64,000 bases of DNA from Entophlyctis helioformis. Its lineage: Eukaryota > Chytridiomycota > Chytridiomycetes > Chytridiales > Chytriomycetaceae. Below are positions 35,404 through 45,298 of this stretch, in pieces. The translations under genes and the position numbers were made by a program. The notes under the pieces are model-generated. The model was not told where the DNA came from and did not search any database. It saw nothing but the letters and a program-made list of their open reading frames with translations. Numbering within the stretch: the stretch's first letter is position 1; each line of letters begins with the position of its first letter. Location: NCBI GenBank assembly GCA_025526915.1, contig JAHLKH010000033.1:62001-126000 (forward strand), in the 5' to 3' direction.

Positions 35404-35830
35404 GGATTGTAAAAGCCCGTCCACGAGAGACTACCTGGTTCCTGGCTCCATGAGCTTGGCGAGGCTCAGGACATTGACCGCAATGCCTGGCACGCAGAGC
35501 ACATCCTTTGCGACGCGGGACACACGGCAACCTCCCATGTCGAACACAAAGGGGAGATCACCTACTGCCGTCGCCATCAGGGCGTCGCCATTGCCCACCA
35601 CAACCTTGTGGTTGGCCAGAGGCCGGACGTTCACCAGACGCCCAACCTCGCCAGTAACGTGATCCGTGGCGCTGGAGTCCACAAAGAATTGGTGGGAGCG
35701 AGGGGCACCAGCATCGAGCGCTGACATGTATGATGTTGTGTAGCGTTGAGCGGCTTCATTCGGAACGGAAACGAGCGACGCCTGGTATGCCGAGGCCGCC
35801 TCTACAGATGCCTTGCAGAGTCTGGCGATG
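35404..35830 (-). mobile_element. Copia-type retroelement gag/protease fragment, left arm of inverted duplication
   Basis: Minus-strand reading gives a zinc-knuckle remnant (YWKCGHIARLC, first Cys lost), then the aspartic protease region with FFVDSSATDHVTG, the D-S-x-A-T/S active-site form of Ty1/Copia elements, and DVLCVPGIAVNVLSLAKLME. The frame is closed by a TAG right after EPGTR (35431-35433). This arm is the near-identical inverted copy of 35887-36316, separated by 56 bp. Confidence 0.8.
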
Positions 35831-36316
35831 TGGCCACATTTCCAGTAGAGGCTCCCTGATCTGTCATCGCTGCGGCATCTCGGGCTCATCGCCAGACTCT
35901 GCATGGCAACTGCTGAGGCGGCCTCGGCGTACCAGGCGTCGCTCGTTTCCGTTCCGAATGAAGCCGCTCAACGCTACACAACATCATACATGTCAGCGCT
36001 CGATGCTGGTGCCCCTCGCTCCCACCAATTCTTTGTGGACTCCAGCGCCACGGATCACGTTACTGGCGAGGTTGGGCGTCTGGTGAACGTCCGGCCTCTG
36101 GCCAACCACAAGGTGGTGGTTGGTAACGGCGATGCCTTCCTGGCGACCGCGGTTGGCGACCTCTCCTTCGAGTTTGACATGGGAGGTCGCCGCGTGTCCC
36201 GCGTAGCCAAGGACGTTCTATGTGTAGCAGGCATTAAGGTCGACGTCCTGAGCCTCGCCAAGCTGATAGAGCCAGGAACCAGGTAGATGCTCGTGGATGG
36301 AGTCTTTACGATCCAC
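35404..36316. repeat. Inverted repeat, arms about 430 bp, 56-bp spacer
   Basis: Left arm 35404-35830 and right arm 35887-36316 are imperfect reverse complements over the whole protease region; inspected stretches differ by scattered substitutions. The spacer 35831-35886 is itself partly zinc-knuckle sequence. The transcript of either strand could fold into a long hairpin. Confidence 0.8.
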
Positions 36317-37465
36317 AAGGGCGATCGTCTGTTGTGGTATGCACGCATGGAGGGCCCGTACATCTGGATAAAGACGCTGGACACACCGCAGGAGTACTTG
36401 TCTCAGCCGCATGCACATGAGTCGTGATCGCAAGTGGCGGCTGTGCATTCAAAGGCCGTGTCATTTGATGTGTGGCACTGTCAGATGGGACATCGCGCTG
36501 TTGGCTCATGGCGGGAACTCAGTAGCCGCTCCAAGGGCATGGCATTTGCGGGGAAACCTGCATGCAGCTTCTGCGAGACGTGCAAGATGGCCAATGCCAA
36601 ACGCAAGCCTCGCCCCTCCCTGGACAGGATCAAGTCGGAACGCCCGTATCAACGCCTCTTCATTATCTGTGCGGCCCATTCGACACGGAGTCGCGCACCA
36701 AGAAGAAGTATTTCATGCTGGTGGTTGACGACTTCTCGCGATTCATGTTGGTGTTTGGCCTTCGGTCCAAGGATGAGGTCGCGTCCGTCTTCAGTGACTT
36801 CCTTGTGCGCGTCGCCGGTGATGTTGGCACCACCGAGATTCCATTCCCGGTACGCCGCGTTCACACGGACGGCGGCGGTGAGTTCATGGGCCAGGCGTTC
36901 CAGGACGTGTTGGCGGCGCATGGCAAGGCGGTGCACGAGGTGACTCAGGCCCATACGCCCGAGCAGAAGGGCGTGGTCGAACGGCGCAATAGCTTGGTTG
37001 TCAGTGGCATGCGCAGTTGCCTTTTGGATGTAGCCATGCCGATGACGTTCTGGCTGGACGCGGTGGAATACCAGGTGTACACGCAGAATCGGATGCCGTG
37101 TCGCGCGATCGGTCATATGACGCCTTTTCAGAAGCTCACGGGCAAGAAGCCAACGGTGGCCCATTTGCGCGCGTTCGGTGTTCCTGGCGTTTACCACAAG
37201 GGCGTCTTTACTAAGAGCGAGATCATTAAAGGGTTTGGCATGACTGGCTCGTCCCTTGAATCTGTCGTATGAATCGTCGCTGGTCTTGGACGAGCGTCTG
37301 GAGCCGAAGCCTCACGGGATGGTCTTGCAGTACGCTGCCGCAGTGGGAATGCTCATGTATGCGACGACGCATACTCGCTCGGATCTCTGCGTGGCGGGGG
37401 AACCACTGCTGTCGATACACGCACGATTTCCTGCTCTCGGCATGTGCAGGGGTGCCTCGCCATGA
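35887..37465 (+). mobile_element. Degenerate Copia-type retroelement (protease, integrase, RT remnant)
   Basis: Plus-strand copy. Protease FFVDSSATDHVTG; the same EPGTR-TAG break as the left arm (TAG 36284-36286), after which the pol frame resumes (LVDGVFTIHKGDRLLWYAR). A GAG-pre-integrase segment has WHCQMGHRAVGSW and CETCKMANAK (36470-36605). A frame change follows near 36640. The integrase core 36715-37270 has the D (LVVDDFSRFMLVF), D (RRVHTDGGGEF) and E (HTPEQKGVVERRN) residues. The reverse transcriptase is almost wholly missing: integrase runs into a scrap resembling the post-RT segment (LQYAAAVGMLMYATTHTRSD, 37325-37390). No LTRs recognised. Non-autonomous and inactive. Confidence 0.82.
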
Positions 37466-37539
37466 CATCTGCAAATCAATGTCTGCGGCCATGGGCAATC
37501 CGCACAAGGCCGCATGCAGCATTGGCAGACGCGGTGCAA

Positions 37540-37676
37540 GCCAACGCGGTATGGACAGGCCAGTGGCAGATGGCGGTTGGTGTCGACAAGTGCGGCATCA
37601 TGGAGTTCTCCACACGGCCAATCAACAACGCAGGCAACGACCCGCGAGATATTGTCATGCTGCATGTAAGAGCCTG
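37540..37676 (+). mobile_element. Possible non-LTR (LINE-like) reverse transcriptase fragment
   Basis: The short open stretch includes TGQWQMAVGVDKCGIMEFST, which resembles the W-x-WQM-x-x-x-x-KC-x-x-M motif downstream of the catalytic RT motif in many LINE-type proteins. No catalytic residues are present and the fragment ends at 37676. Confidence 0.35.
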
Positions 37677-38306
37677 ACCATGTCTGCACGGTGCATGGCT
37701 TCCGTCCCAATGCGTTGTATCTCTGGAGGTATTGGGCAGCTTGCTCCGTGCCAGCAATGGGCAATGTACCTGCTGCTGCTTTGGCATTCGACCGTTCGTT
37801 TGTTCATTCATCTGCCGCTCCAACCATCCCTCTCTCTGGCCATCGTCGCAGAGGGCATGCAGGAGAACAGCAAGCGGCCAGGCAGATGCGATCCACCGAC
37901 ATCCACTTGACATCCACAAATATCCACAAACATCCACCGGCATTCGACGCGATCTTGGCTTGCACGACAGAAACCAGCCGCAGCAGCAATGCGGCGCAAG
38001 GCTCCGATGCAACCAGGACCTGTGCACAGCGCCTGTGCACCGCAGCTGTGCCGGCAGAGCGATGGAGCGAGAGAGCGAGAAGGCGAGTGACCCAGCGGCA
38101 GTCTGTGCAGCACAAAACCACACACAGGCAAGTGAGCGCATGCATACCCCCAGCGTCCTTTGGTTGCAGCCACACCAACACAAACAAACAGCCTCCGCTG
38201 CCGCCGCTGCTGCCAAACGTCTGCCCACGCAAGCAAGTCTGTTGTGCGGCACTCGCTCCTTGTGCACCCAGCCGCTCTGGAAGTTGATGGGCAGCGACCA
38301 TGCCCA

Positions 38307-38350
38307 GCCATCCAGCCATCCAGCCATCCAGCCATCCAGCCATCCAGCAG
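38307..38350. repeat. 8-bp tandem repeat catccagc
   Basis: Five to six head-to-tail copies in the gene-poor region. Confidence 0.85.
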
Positions 38351-39676
38351 CCCAGCCGCCCGTCTGCTTGCCTGATCGGGATCGCAAGCAACACTCCCGC
38401 CTTGACCGTCTCTTGACAGCACCTACCTCCAGGGCATGCAGCGACTTGCCTCTGCAGCCCTCTTTCGGCCTGTCAACCTGTCGGCCTGCCAACATGTCAG
38501 CCTGTCGCATCCCAGACACCTGCGGCCATACCAAACTCACTCTTGGGGGTCACATCCACGGCGAAACGCGCGATTCTGGCCTGTCGACTGCGGGCAGGCT
38601 GGTCGGACGGTCAGTCAGTCGGCCAGTCGGCCAGTCGGTCCGTTGGCTCGCAGCCGTGCAAGTCCCCTTTGGTAGCACCGAGTGCGGCCCCTTGCAATCC
38701 GCAATGGCAGCCGATCTCAACCCAGACCCGCCCCGCTCCGCGATGGCAGACAGGTGCGCTCCATGGGGCAATCACGACTGCAAACGCGGCCTGGCTATTG
38801 GATCTCATGAGCAGCAAGCACCAGCAGCAAGCACGAGCACGAGCGAGCCGCGTCGCGTCACGTCGCGCCTTGGGGTTTAGCGGCTCGCTTCGGTCTGCAC
38901 CGTCTGCACCGTCTGCACCTGCTGCACCTGCGTCAGTGGTTGGCCGAGCGTGGTTAGCGTGCGGATCGACGTCAGTGGCAGGCCGTGGCACACAGCCAGT
39001 GTGTGAACAGCCAGTGTGTGAACAGCCGCCCACACGAGCCAGGCTGTCATCCAGAGCCGCTGGCAAGCAGCACATGCTCGAGCCAGTCAGTATCGCACGC
39101 AGGACAAGAGCATGGACGCGACGACGACGACAACAACAAACGACGGCAATGGCGACGCTCGCTGGCCAGCCTGCTGTGCAGGTGCATGGGGACGGCCCGT
39201 GCACGCACAACCCGCTCACAGCTCGCGCACAACCCGCGCACACACGCAAGCATGCGAGCATGCGACGGACGGACCAGCGGCCCTCTGTGCGTCTCACGGG
39301 CCGATCCGCCAGCAGCCGCCCCGTTGTCTGCGAAACCGGCACTGGGCCACACGAGCCAAGCCGGCTCGACTCGCTCACCTGGACACCGAGCAAGACCGCG
39401 GCCCGCGGCACCCGGGCGAGCTCAAGGCGAGCAGGGCAGTGGCCTCGAGCCCCCGCTGGCTGCTGCCCTGCTTCCCTTGGCCAGCGCACGCCATCGATGG
39501 CTGCTGCACGTCGTTTCTGCTGCACGTCGTTGCCTGCGCCTGAGATCCAAGCCAGATCACGAAGCAAGACGGAAGCAAGACGGTAGCACGACGGTAGCAC
39601 GGCACGAGCGAAACACGGCACGCAGCCAGCACCAACACGAGCACCAACACGAGCCACGCACAGCCGCCACCCCTCG

Positions 39677-39755
39677 TCTTCTCATCTGGGCTGCCCGTCT
39701 CGGTGGCCCGTCTCGGTGGCCCGTCTCGGTGGCCCTTTTGTCTTCTCATCTGGAT
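39677..39755. repeat. Three copies of ccgtctcggtggc flanked by direct repeats
   Basis: The 14-bp-period array at about 39694-39735 is bracketed on both sides by gtcttctcatctgg (39677 and 39739), so the array looks inserted or expanded between two direct repeats. Confidence 0.7.
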
Positions 39756-40110
39756 GGCACTTGCGGCGAGTCGCAAAACAGACTGCAGATGCAGATACGC
39801 ATCGACAGCGCGCGCAGCACGCGCCGGAGCAGGCTTGATAACATAAGCCGAGCGGAGTCATCCAGCGGCGCCATCCGCGTGTGTCGCACCCACCGACACG
39901 CGCGCCACCCCGCTCCTTTTATCAAGGCGGGGCTCTTGCCGCTCCTCGCCGCCATTCCAAGATCGCTGGCGGCATGGTTGCAACCCGCAGCCAGACCCGC
40001 CGGCTTGCAGCAGCTGCCAACGCTGCCAACGCTGTCACTACTGCCGCCGCTGCACCTGCAACACCCGCTGCCCCGCTGCCCCCGCTGCCGCTGCTGCCGC
40101 TGCTGCCCGC

Positions 40111-42092
40111 ATGCCTCTGAAAAGAGCTGCGGCCAAGCGCAGGCCAGATGATGGTGATGATGACAAGCAAGACGCCCGCAAACGCACGCGGACAGGCGCG
40201 CCGGCTGCTCCCATCGCCCCCGCCGCTGCCGCTGCCTCTGCTGGAACCGCTTCCGTCGCTGCCGTCGCTACCCCTGCCCAAACCGCCGTCATCGCTGCCA
40301 CGGCTGCCGTTGCTGCCACCGATGCCATCTCTGTCGCCACCGCTGCCGTCACTCCCGCCCCTGCCACCCTCGCTGCCCACGAAACTCCCACGATGATCGA
40401 GGCCAAGCGTAAGGTGCGCGAGGAGGAAGATATTCGAGTCACCCCCAAACGCACGCGGACAGATGCGCCGGCTGCCCCACCACCCCCGCTCCCGCCACTG
40501 CTGCCACCTCTCTCGCCGCGGCCACCACTCCCGCACCTACCGCCCCTGCCGCCGCCTTTACCGCCACTACCGCCGCTGCCCCCACTGCTGCCGCTTCGCC
40601 TGCTACCTTGGCTGCCACTGCTGCCCGCGATGCTTACATGAGTATCGCGGCCAAGCATGAGGCGGCCGAGGCGGCGGCCGACTCGCCTGCATTGGCATGC
40701 GCAGCCAAGATGGCGGACAAGCTCATGGCTGGTCGCAGGTATGCATGCTTGACGAACATGCTGTCCATGCACGCGTTGTTTTCTATCTAGGCATCCTGTT
40801 CTGACCACCATGCTGCCGAAATGCGTCTCCATCCAACTACTACAGGGCGACCCAGCTTCCATTGTGGGCGACTACATTGACAAATGGCAGGATAATATCA
40901 GGCGCGAGCATCTCATATTGTCAGGGTGCCGAGATCAGGAGGCGTACAACGGTGAGATCAGCAGAGATCACCGCAAGGAAGTCATCAGCTGGATGTGCGA
41001 GGCCTCGGACACTTTCAGGCTCCAGCGAAGGACATTCCACATGGCGGTCAACTACTTTGACGCGTACATGGCGGTCCACTCCTGCAAGGTGCGGCTGGGG
41101 AAAATCCAGCTGCTGGCGTCCTTCTGTTTATTCGAGGCTGCAAAGATCAAGGTGAGAATCCTGCGCTCATCATCCTTGGCCGTCTGTTTCTCCATATCTG
41201 TCCAATCCAGAGGCTGACGTGTGGCTGCTGTGCACAGGAAAGTGACGGTCATCCGGAGCTGTCTGCTTTTGTTGAGGCTGCCCTCGATGACCCCACGACG
41301 GACGCCGACAGAGCACAGTGGCTGGCTGATCTCTCCACGCAGTTTGCCCGTTTCGAAGCCAGGCTTATGACTGTGAGCCATCCTCTGCTTTGCTCTGCTG
41401 CTGTTTGGTCACTTGAGTGTTGCTCTGCATCGTCAGTCGCTGACATTGCATGGCACATCTGTGCAGCTTTTGGGTGGTGATCTGCTGATTCCTTTGGCAA
41501 TCGACCAGCTGTGGGGATGCTTCGAGCGGTACAGGATGCTCGATGCATGCAAGAGGCGAGTCGCGTTTGCCGAATTCGACATGAACTGGCACCGATACAT
41601 CAACTCGGAGTTCTTTTCACAGGCGGCGTCGCTCCTGGATCACGCGGTCTGCGACGTCGAGTCGCTCAAGTTTTCAAACAGCCAGCTGGCCTCGTCTGCA
41701 TTCTACCTTGCGGTCATGACCCGTGGATCTTTGTTTGGTATGTCCCAACCTCACAGACTTGCCTGCTCGTGTTCATGCAGGCTCTTCTTTGGCTGTTGCT
41801 GTGGCTGACCGTGATGCGCACACGTTTTGCAGAGGTTCCACGCTACCCGTTTGACGTTCAGCTGGTTACTGGATTCACCTTGGTCGAGTTGGTAGAGTGC
41901 GTCATATTCATGGACCGATTCAGCATCTCCCACATCACCAAGCTCGTCAAAGCGCGTCGGACTGTGTTGAACGACCAACAGAGCGTCCTTGGGCTTGACC
42001 CTATCGACATTCTGCTCCGTCAAGTCTATCCATTCGAGATTGTCCCAGAATACGTGCAGGATGACGAACAAGACGACTTTGGTAACGGATAA
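40111..42092 (+). CDS. Divergent cyclin with Ala/Pro-rich N-terminus; two apparent 1-nt frameshifts upstream of the box
   Basis: Predicted CDK regulatory subunit. The cyclin box begins in the exon after the intron near 40739-40790: RKEVISWMCEASDTFRLQRR, TFHMAVNYFDAYMAVHSCKV, LGKIQLLASFCLFEAAKIK. It continues in later exons (LLGGDLLIPLAIDQLWGCFE; FSNSQLASSAFYLAVMTRGS) and the second fold has FTLVELVECVIFMDRFSI; the end is VQDDEQDDFGNG. The N-terminus has repeated modules (KRTRTGAPAAP, then KRTRTDAPAAP). After 40475 the sensible Ala/Thr-rich frame continues shifted by one base, and a similar shift near 40071 would join an upstream ATG at 39974 (MVATRSQTRRLAAAA) to this ORF. Both shifts are at runs of four C. 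Subtype (A, B or E) is not certain; the C-terminal fold is divergent. Confidence 0.68.
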
Positions 42093-42404
42093 GCAAAACA
42101 AGACTGCACACTCTGCACATTCGGGATCCACAGTCCTCTCATGCGCTCGTTGATGCAGTTCCACTTGACTTTCTTTTCATTCTCTCTTCATATTGTGCAC
42201 GTCGACACTACCCCCTTCCCCTCACCTCCATTCCCATCGCCGTTTCTCTTGTGAGATGCCATCTTGGCGACGCCGATCCGGAATACATATCCATCTACCC
42301 AGTGCGTGTTTGAGAAGCGAGACAGACGTGTGGAACGGGCCGCGACTTGGCTGCCAATCAAGGCACAACAGCAAGCAGCTCAAGTGCAGTGACTTGCTGC
42401 GAGT
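42093..42404. other. Intergenic sequence downstream of the cyclin gene
   Basis: No gene seen. It runs into the second Copia scrap. Confidence 0.5.
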
Positions 42405-42600
42405 GCCTGGTGGTGGTGTGGCTCATCTGCGCGCATTTGGCGTTCCTGGCGTCGACCACAATGGCGTCGTCATCACGAGCGAGATTGAGCTCAGTGTCGC
42501 AGTGTCGCATGTGTTGATGGATATTCGGTGTTCACATCGATGTATTGGTTATACGGTGTACAATACAAGCCCTTGTCCATAGTGCCCGTCGTACCACATA
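42405..42600 (+). mobile_element. Second Copia-type integrase scrap
   Basis: Plus-strand frame reads VAHLRAFGVPGVDHNGV then TSEIE, the same segment as VAHLRAFGVPGVYHKGV at about 37158-37210. About 40 bp further on, 42526-42590 resembles 35363-35420 (gatggat, ggtgttc, tattggtt, aagccc blocks conserved). It lies immediately downstream of the axonemal gene stop at 42631. Confidence 0.65.
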
Positions 42601-42630
42601 ATCAACGACATTCACAAAAGGCACAGGTTG

Positions 42631-45191
42631 TCAGATGCCGCTGCCGCGTCCGTTGGCACCGGGCACAACGTACTTTGTCATCTCGGGTGCAATGTAGGTG
42701 CGACGCGAGACGGTTGAAAAGTCGCGGATGGGCTGGTACACCGTGGCCGTTCCCATGCCCGCCGATTTCGGGTCAGTCGTAGCGGGCACGGGCACGACCA
42801 TGGGATGCAGGTACGCCGAGATCATGTCCTGCGTATGCGGCTGGTGACGGTGCGGGTCGTCCTTTGGCAGCGCAACTGCCTTGTAGGTGGACCGATTGAC
42901 CGTCACAAACGTGTCAGGCTTGTTGGGGTACCGCGTGATGGTGTTGCGGATGGTTTCATCAAAACAGTCGTGGCGGCGTGAGATCATTTGGCGGCCTTCA
43001 GGGCCAACTGCACCGGCGCCTTCTGCGCGCACCGTGTGCGCCAGACTAGCCGGGTCCGGGTAATGGCGTCGTGTGGTCGATAGCTGGCGGTCGAGGCCAA
43101 TGCTCGGATCGTCCTTGTCGGTGCCAATCTCGAAATGGCTCGACTTGAGGTAGATGCGGTGGTCCTCGTGGTTGGGCGGATCAGCAGGAACCTTGGACAT
43201 GTCCGGAGGCTTGTAGTCCATGTGCGCGACCGAGACGTTCTCCATGGGATCGGCTGTTGCGTTAAAGATATTCTTGGCCTGCACGCCAAGACGCAGTGTG
43301 CGGCCGCCGCGCTGGTACGCCTCTGCCGCCGCATTGCTATTGTCCTTGGTTTCTGGCAGAGCAAAGTCGTTTTGCGTGACCGATCGCGACGTGTTGCCAA
43401 GCCCCTGCGAGTCAAGACCGAACCGGATGGACGACTGCGAGTTGATGTTCTGCGTGTGCGTGTGTGTTGGTCAGGGTCAGAGTGGTCAGCCGTGGTCGCA
43501 TTTTGCATTTGGGAGGCCGACCAACCTTGATGGCACGCGAGCTTTCGCGATGCTCAACCAGATCGCGAGTGTCATGGGCCGTCATGGGGTCGCGGTAGTC
43601 TTGCCGCTGCGAGCTACTGCCCATGCGACGGTCCTCAAAGTCTTCGACAATGATGGCCAGCTTGGACGCGGGCTGGGCAAGAACCGGCAGGCGGGGATCG
43701 CGTCGGAGGGGTTCGCCGCTGATCGACGGCGGCCGCGACGCGCCAAACGTTGCCTGGTACTGCGACATTTGGCGCTTGGATGCATCTGTGCCTAGCTGTG
43801 TGCATACAAGAGCAGCGTGTGAGCATGGATCCAGACTGTCGCATCCAATCTCAGAGCAGGCGTGACCGACTGTAAAATGGGTCGACTTGAGATCCTTGAT
43901 GGACAGAGTATTGTCAACCGTCAGCGTCGAGCGGTCCAGGTTCGGGTCGAGAGAGTAGTCTGTTTGGGATGATGCTTCGCGTCAGCCACAAGGTGCACGA
44001 CACGACACGACACGGCACGGTGCGACACGACCCACCAAGACGCTGCATGCTCTGCATGGGCTCAAGCTCAAGGTCCGGATTGTCCAGCACCGTCGACCGT
44101 TTCTTTTCCAGCCGTTCATACTCGGACGGCGGCGGCTTGGGCAACAACGGGTGATGTCTCATGGCCGACTGCGTGACCGACTCCCACGTCTGCGCGTCAT
44201 TGCCGAGCGAGAAATGCGTGAGGCTCTTGGACGCCGGGTCGGACTGGATCATGGGCTTGCGCTCGAATCTGCTGACAGGGACAGCATGCGGTTTCTGCGG
44301 TACCGCGTGTCAGGACGGGCATGCCGACATGACAACATGGGGATGAGCAGGGGGTTGTGGCATGCGCCGGGCAACAGAATGCACCTGCTCTGGGTCCCTG
44401 CCACGCCGGATCTGCATCTCGTTCTCGTCGCGGAAGATGGGCGGGTACTGGTTATGCTGGTGGAGGTACTGCTTGTAGTCGTCTCGCGACACCATCTGTC
44501 CCCCGTCGATGCCACGCGTCGGTTTAGTCAGTCAACTCCTATCATGCACAGGGCACCATGGCTGCTGATCGACCCACAGACGGATCCTTGCCCGAGTAGT
44601 CCTTCTTGGTCAGACTCATGGGCTGCGGCGGCTCCTCATGGCCCTCGAGCGAAAAGTGCGAGTTGCGCGTGAAGCTCGAGTCTGTCCTCATGGCAGATCA
44701 GTCTCTCCGCCTGCCCAGCAGCCCAGCAGCCCAGCGGCCCACGCCAAACGCACATTCGCGATTCTTGGCATTGTTCTCGGCCGTCGAGATGCCCTTGGTG
44801 ACATACTCGGCATTCGTGGTGCTCTGCCACTTGGGCGGCACCTCGTCGGCATAGTTGGCATGAAAGTCATTCGACTCGTGGCAACTGCTGCTGTTATTGA
44901 CTGGCTCGCGGCTGTCAGTCCACTACCACTGCTACCACCACGACCGTCACCAGCAGAACACGGATTGAAATAGCAAACGCACGCACGCATGGTTTGATGC
45001 GGCTTGCGTGGGCCGTACAGCTTTTGCCGCATGGCTGCGCGGTAGGCGTCCGAGTCGTCCATATACCGCGCGTCATAGTCGTGCGGGTGGACACGGAACG
45101 GATGGTCGAGCAGGAGCGTGCGTGTCATCTTTTCGCACTTGGCATTGGACAGCACCGGTCCGAGCGAGGATTGAGCGACTGCAGACGCCAT
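42631..45191 (-). CDS. Probable axonemal microtubule-binding protein with (S/T)HFxxG repeats (SAXO/TEX45-like)
   Basis: Probable flagellar doublet-associated protein. The start at 45191 gives MASAVAQSSLGPVLSNAKCE followed by LLLDHPFRVHPHDYDARYMD. Multi-exon. Four spaced copies of an [S/T]HFxxG motif: RNSHFSLEG, SLTHFSLGND, KSTHFTVG and LKSSHFEIGTD, plus SNDFHANYADEVPPKWQSTT and recurring aromatic/Pro blocks (DYKPPDMSKVP). Repeated SHFxLG modules typify TEX45 and related stabilisers of axonemal microtubules, which lie on or inside ciliary doublets. No catalytic domain, signal peptide or membrane span. The last exon ends GANGRGSGI at 42631. The gene is first of three same-strand flagellum/centriole genes (with CEP44 and the PPP1R32-like gene). 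The family call is by motif; the exact orthologue is not certain. Confidence 0.65.
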
Positions 45192-45298
45192 TTTGCCGGC
45201 TGCGTTTTTTGTGGCGGGTCTCGGCTGTGAAAGCGCAAGTGCAATCGATCTAAACTATAAAGAAACGGGACAGGCTGGCAAAAACGTTTCCAAGCATT

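Larger units (their letters stand above)
37677..39973. other. Gene-poor repeat-rich region
   Basis: About 2.3 kb with long apparent ORFs on several frames at once, none resembling a protein family; they are low-complexity shadows of GC-rich repeats. It contains several short tandem arrays, listed separately, and GCACC-TCT-type triplets at 38895-38930. Confidence 0.55.

Noticed and set aside
35363..35430. Idea that the block shared with 42526-42590 is a Copia LTR end
   Set aside because: It is under 70 bp, about 70% alike by eye, and lacks a clear TG...CA boundary or target-site duplication; kept only as a shared element fragment.
37476..39657. Overlapping ORFs of 200-390 codons on several frames
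   Set aside because: They coexist on both strands over the same repeat-rich DNA, are Arg/Ala/Ser/Cys-rich, and match no family; GC-rich sequence with few stops produces them.
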